A stretch of 14,955 nucleotides of DNA from CAYSBK01 sp964429265 (GTDB taxonomy: Bacteria > Planctomycetota > Phycisphaerae > Sedimentisphaerales > Anaerobacaceae), in NCBI GenBank assembly GCA_964429265.1, contig CAYSBK010000044.1, forward strand, positions 1 to 14,955, written 5' to 3'. How positions within the stretch are numbered: position 1 is the stretch's first letter; each line of letters begins with the position of its first letter. The notes beneath the pieces are model-generated. The model did not search any database. It was not told the DNA's origin and saw only the letters and a list, made by a program, of their open reading frames with translations. Shown here one piece after another: positions 11,900-14,955 of this stretch. Position numbers and translations under genes: made by a program.

Positions 11900-13633
11900 A
11901 TGACTAACGACGAAACACGCAGCACGGGCGACAGCGACGGCCCCGCCGCGGCTGCCGAGCGGCAATTACTGCGCCAAGCGCGGGCGGCAGGCAGGCTCGC
12001 CACGCTGGGCGTTTTCGTGAAACTCTCAGGCCCGGGCTGGCTGCAAAGCGCAATCACGCTCGGCGGCGGCTCACTGGCGGCAAGCCTCTACCTGGGTGTG
12101 CTGGGCGGGACAAGCTTGCTGTGGCTGCAGCCCCTGGCGATGGCGCTGGGGATTGTGATGCTAAGCGCGATCGGCTACGTCACGCTTTCGACCGGCGAAA
12201 GGCCCTTTCGCGCCATCAACCGGCACGTTAGCCCCGTACTGGGCTGGGGCTGGGCGATTGCAACGTTGATGGCGAATCTCGTCTGGGCCCTGCCGCAGTT
12301 CAGCCTCGCAACCGCCGCGGTAAGGCAGAATCTCCTGCCGAACCTGGTCGGAGCCTCGGCAATGGCTGACAATCCGGCCAACCTCATCGTCTGCACCGGC
12401 GTATGTGCCGCCTGTATCGTTATCGTGTGGTTCTACGACAGCGGCAATTGGGGCATAAAGCTGTTCGAGATAGTGCTGAAGGTGATGGTGGCCGTCATAG
12501 TGATTTGCTTCTTCGGCGTCGTCATAAAGATAAGCCTGGTCACCGGCTCGGTCGATTTTGCCAGCGTGCTGAAGGGGCTGATCCCGAACCCGAAACTGCT
12601 GGTATCGCCGGCGAAAACCTTCGCACCTTTCATCGACCAGGTCGACCGGCAATTCAGGCAGTTCTGGGTCGATGCCATCGTCGGCGAACAGCGCAAGGTG
12701 ATGGTCACGGCATTCGCCACGGCGGTCGGCATCAATATGACCTTCCTGCTGCCATACTCGATGCTGAGACGCGGCTGGGACAGGGAGTTTCGCGGCCTGG
12801 CCATTTTCGACCTGGCGACCGGGCTTTTTGTGCCGTTTCTTCTGGCCACCGGCTGCGTGGTTGTGGCCTCGGCCGCGCAGTTCCATACCCGCCCTGCACC
12901 GGGCCTGCTCGACGAAAGCAGCGGATCCGTCAACGCCGTTGTCGCCGAGAAAAATATCGTCGCCCGCTACAAGAAAATAGTAACCGCTCGCTTGGGGTAT
13001 GAACTTGGAAAAGAGTCGTTTGATATGCTCAGCCCGGAAGAAAAGAACCAACGCATCGAAGCGCTGCCCGCCGCCGAAAAACGCCTTGCCGCTATGCTGG
13101 TCAAACGTGACGCCTTCGACCTGGCCCAATCACTGTCGGCGTTGACCGGCAGGGTCTTCGCACAATATGTGTTCGGAATAGGTGTGCTGGGCATCGGCGC
13201 ATCTACGATTATCATCCTGATGCTCATAAACGGCTTTGTCGTCTGCGAAATCCTGGGCGCCGAGCCGCAAGGCTGGGCACACCGCCTCGGCAGCCTGCTG
13301 CCGTGCGTCGGTATGCTGGGACCTTTCATATGGACCGGCGGCAGGGCGCAGTTCTGGCTTGCCGTACCAACATCGATGTTCGGTATGACGCTGCTGCCGA
13401 TTGCGTACGTGACGTTCTGTCTGCTGATGAACCAGAAAAGTCTGCTGGGCGACAGTATGCCTCGCGGGGTAAGTCGGCTCCTATGGAACGTTCTTATGGC
13501 CGCCGCCATCGCCGCGGCGGGCCTGGGAAGTATCTGGAGCATCTGGTCCAAGCTGGGACTGCTCGGCCTGGCCATACCCGGCGGCTTTGTATTACTCGTG
13601 CTGGCGGAGCGACTGATAGCCGGCCGCGAATGA
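11900..13633 (+). CDS. NRAMP-like membrane carrier lacking the canonical metal-binding residues
   Basis: A 577-residue polytopic inner-membrane protein with about 11-12 hydrophobic segments. Homology to NRAMP shows in TM1 (FVKLSGPGWLQSAITLGGGS, residues 39-58) and in the general layout. The TM1 DPGN motif is replaced (TLGG), and the TM6 MPH motif reads LPY (284-286), so the Asp, Asn and Met that bind Mn2+/Fe2+ are absent. A hydrophilic stretch of about 85 residues (328-415), rich in charged residues with a KRDAFDLAQ end, interrupts the membrane domain between later helices. Databases would probably label it a divalent metal transporter, but the missing ligands argue for another substrate, or for Mg2+-like or non-metal transport. 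A short SD-like GGGCAGG precedes the ATG at 11900; the longer frame overlaps the upstream gene. It lies 58 bases after the Gfo/Idh gene. Confidence 0.78.
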   Translation: MTNDETRSTGDSDGPAAAAERQLLRQARAAGRLATLGVFVKLSGPGWLQSAITLGGGSLAASLYLGVLGGTSLLWLQPLAMALGIVMLSAIGYVTLSTGERPFRAINRHVSPVLGWGWAIATLMANLVWALPQFSLATAAVRQNLLPNLVGASAMADNPANLIVCTGVCAACIVIVWFYDSGNWGIKLFEIVLKVMVAVIVICFFGVVIKISLVTGSVDFASVLKGLIPNPKLLVSPAKTFAPFIDQVDRQFRQFWVDAIVGEQRKVMVTAFATAVGINMTFLLPYSMLRRGWDREFRGLAIFDLATGLFVPFLLATGCVVVASAAQFHTRPAPGLLDESSGSVNAVVAEKNIVARYKKIVTARLGYELGKESFDMLSPEEKNQRIEALPAAEKRLAAMLVKRDAFDLAQSLSALTGRVFAQYVFGIGVLGIGASTIIILMLINGFVVCEILGAEPQGWAHRLGSLLPCVGMLGPFIWTGGRAQFWLAVPTSMFGMTLLPIAYVTFCLLMNQKSLLGDSMPRGVSRLLWNVLMAAAIAAAGLGSIWSIWSKLGLLGLAIPGGFVLLVLAERLIAGRE

Positions 13634-13640
13634 ATCGCCA

Positions 13641-13664
13641 CCGCGAAGGTTCCCGCTTTCGTGG
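13641..13664. terminator. Possible bidirectional terminator hairpin
   Basis: CCGCGAA at 13641-13647 pairs with TTCGTGG at 13658-13664 (one G-U pair) around a 10-base loop. It lies in the 39-base gap between two convergent genes, where a terminator is expected. There is no T-tract, so it is weak evidence. Confidence 0.3.
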
Positions 13665-13672
13665 GCGGTTGC

Positions 13673-14827
13673 TCAGTCCTTCTTTAGGTGCAGCGTCTGG
13701 GTGGGAAAAGCGAACTCGATGCCCTCGGCCTCGAAACGCTTCATCATCTCCAGGTTCACCTGCTGGTTTACCTGCTGAAAGCCCCACCAGTCGTCGCCCG
13801 GGCGGTACCAGTAGCTCATATAGATGTTCAGCGACCAGTCGTTGAACTCGTTGAAATACACCCTCGGCGGCGTGTCGGGGTCGCCGTTGAGTTGCGGAAT
13901 CCCCCCAAGGATATCCTTGATGATCTCGACCGCCCGCTCGGCCTTGGTATGGCCGGAATCGTAAGTGATGGTGATGTTCGAAGTCCTGCGAATGAACCGC
14001 CGCCTCCCGACGTTCTCGACGATCGAGTTGGCGATTATGCTGTTCGGTATCGTGACCAGGTGTCCCTCGAGCGTGCGCAGTCGCGTGCTCCTGAAGCCCA
14101 CTTCTTCGATGGGACCGAAGTGGCCGTTGATTCTTACCAGTTCGTTTATCTGGAAGGGTCTGTCCGCAAAAATGGTGATCGAGCCGAAGAAGTTGGCGAT
14201 GGTTTCCCTGGCCGCCAGCGCAACGGCTATGCCGCCGACGCCGGCGCTTAGCAGAATGGATTCCACGTTTTGCTGAAGAACGTTATCGACAATGTAAATA
14301 ACCGCAATGATCGTTATCGTCACCCGCAGCGACTTTCGTATGACCGGCACCAGCATATCGTCGAGCTTCGTTTCGGTCTTGCCGGTCCAGCGCACCAGGT
14401 AATGCTCGGCCACGTCCACGAGCTTGAAGATGGCATAGGCCACGGCTATCGCACCGATAGCTTTTGCTATTCTGGCCCACCCAACCGCGATAGCCACACT
14501 GATGCCCGGCCGCGGCGGTTCGGCGCTCGGGTCCTCAAAGACAAGGCAGAGCCTGCAAAGATAGAACGCCAGTGCGAATATCCCAACGTAGGCGGGCTTG
14601 CTGAGACACTTCAGCATCAGGCTCAGCGCCGTGACGCCCTTTTTCTTTTCGCTTTGGGTTGCATAAGTGTTCAGGGCAAACTGTACGACTCTGCCACCGG
14701 CCAGTCCCAGCACCACCGCCGCCAGCACCAGGACAAACCGCCAGACGGGGTTACCCTCTACAACCTGGTAGTCAACCAGATTCCGCCATAGACCGGCCGC
14801 CACGATTTCCTGATTTAACTGCATCAT
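13673..14827 (-). CDS. MscS-family small-conductance mechanosensitive channel
   Basis: The protein has 384 residues. Hydrophobic helices lie at about 30-50, 78-95, 117-137 and 165-183, followed by the pore-lining TM3 (SAGVGGIAVALAARETIANF, 194-213). Next comes the MscS beta domain: FFGSITIFADRPFQINELV, VEEVGFRSTRLRTLEG-type spacing (GPIEEVGFRSTRLRTLEG) and VTIPNSIIANSIVEN. The cytoplasmic cage domain ends in TQTLHLKKD. It forms a homoheptamer in the inner membrane that opens under membrane tension and releases solutes on osmotic downshift. It has one or two more N-terminal helices than E. coli MscS (286 residues). The first ATG at 14827 has AGGA eight bases upstream, and a second ATG follows at once. 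Confidence 0.93.
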   Translation of the reverse strand: MMQLNQEIVAAGLWRNLVDYQVVEGNPVWRFVLVLAAVVLGLAGGRVVQFALNTYATQSEKKKGVTALSLMLKCLSKPAYVGIFALAFYLCRLCLVFEDPSAEPPRPGISVAIAVGWARIAKAIGAIAVAYAIFKLVDVAEHYLVRWTGKTETKLDDMLVPVIRKSLRVTITIIAVIYIVDNVLQQNVESILLSAGVGGIAVALAARETIANFFGSITIFADRPFQINELVRINGHFGPIEEVGFRSTRLRTLEGHLVTIPNSIIANSIVENVGRRRFIRRTSNITITYDSGHTKAERAVEIIKDILGGIPQLNGDPDTPPRVYFNEFNDWSLNIYMSYWYRPGDDWWGFQQVNQQVNLEMMKRFEAEGIEFAFPTQTLHLKKD

Positions 14828-14859
14828 ACGCTATGTCCTGCCTTGAAATATGGGCGCGT

Positions 14860-14888
14860 AGCCTACCAATTCGCCGTCGGACTTTCAA
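14860..14888 (-). promoter_or_regulatory. Sigma-70-type promoter for the MscS gene
   Basis: On the minus strand, TTGAAA (14888-14883, 5 of 6) is followed by a 17-base spacer and TAGGCT (14865-14860), which shares T, A and the final T with the -10 consensus. It would start transcription about 25 bases before the ATG. Confidence 0.4.
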
Positions 14889-14955
14889 GCAATTCTCACC
14901 ACCCCGCCGCCGTCCGCTGCAGCACCGGCGGTATATGGCTTGACGCGCAGCCCGC

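Noticed and set aside
10738..12057. Minus-strand frame of 439 codons opposite the Gfo/Idh gene and the start of the carrier
   Set aside because: It spans two well-supported plus-strand genes and their gap, and shows no recognisable motif.
12161..13129. Minus-strand frame of 322 codons opposite the NRAMP-like gene
   Set aside because: It is rich in His/Gln/Gly as expected for the mirror of a hydrophobic gene; no domain.

Overview
The window is GC-rich bacterial chromosome with dense, house-keeping-like gene packing. I see no phage, insertion sequence, CRISPR array, tRNA or rRNA. The mix of families suggests a heterotrophic Planctomycetota bacterium, most likely of the Phycisphaerae type: a Gfo/Idh/MocA oxidoreductase, a UROD-like protein, a GT3/GT5-like glycogen synthase, a single-domain Old Yellow Enzyme with Fe-S cysteines, and an NRAMP-like carrier with a large soluble insertion. 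This placement is inference from family content, not from a marker gene.

Layout. Positions 1-321 (minus) hold the start of an exported Ser/Arg-rich protein that runs off the window. A 320-base divergent gap with a FliA-like promoter leads to an orphan PAS/coiled-coil protein (642-1289, plus) that ends in a good intrinsic terminator. A HAD phosphatase (1500-2189, plus) meets a UROD-like protein (2186-3349, minus) tail to tail with overlapping stop codons. Next come a glycogen-synthase-like glycosyltransferase (3516-5276, minus) and a decayed 3' end of a YyaL/DUF255 thioredoxin-domain gene (about 5469-5708, plus). A metallo-beta-lactamase/beta-CASP RNA-processing nuclease (5725-7158, minus) follows, with its own near-consensus promoter that predicts a leaderless mRNA.

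The second half looks like a metabolic locus built around a divergent promoter region at 10359-10659. Leftward runs an operon of an OYE-type oxidoreductase, an SDR dehydrogenase and a KDPG-aldolase-like protein (10358 down to 7258). Rightward run a Gfo/Idh/MocA oxidoreductase and an NRAMP-like carrier (10660-13633). Four enzymes of carbohydrate-type redox and aldol chemistry beside a carrier that lacks the NRAMP metal-binding motifs suggest uptake and breakdown of an unidentified sugar, sugar acid or related carbonyl compound. A MscS-type mechanosensitive channel (13673-14827, minus) closes the window.

The items most worth a second look are the ligand-less NRAMP homologue with its enzyme neighbours, the leaderless promoter of the beta-CASP nuclease, the YyaL relic, and the FliA-like promoter of the PAS protein. 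Several start codons were moved inward from the longest reading frame because of Shine-Dalgarno or promoter evidence, stated in each entry.
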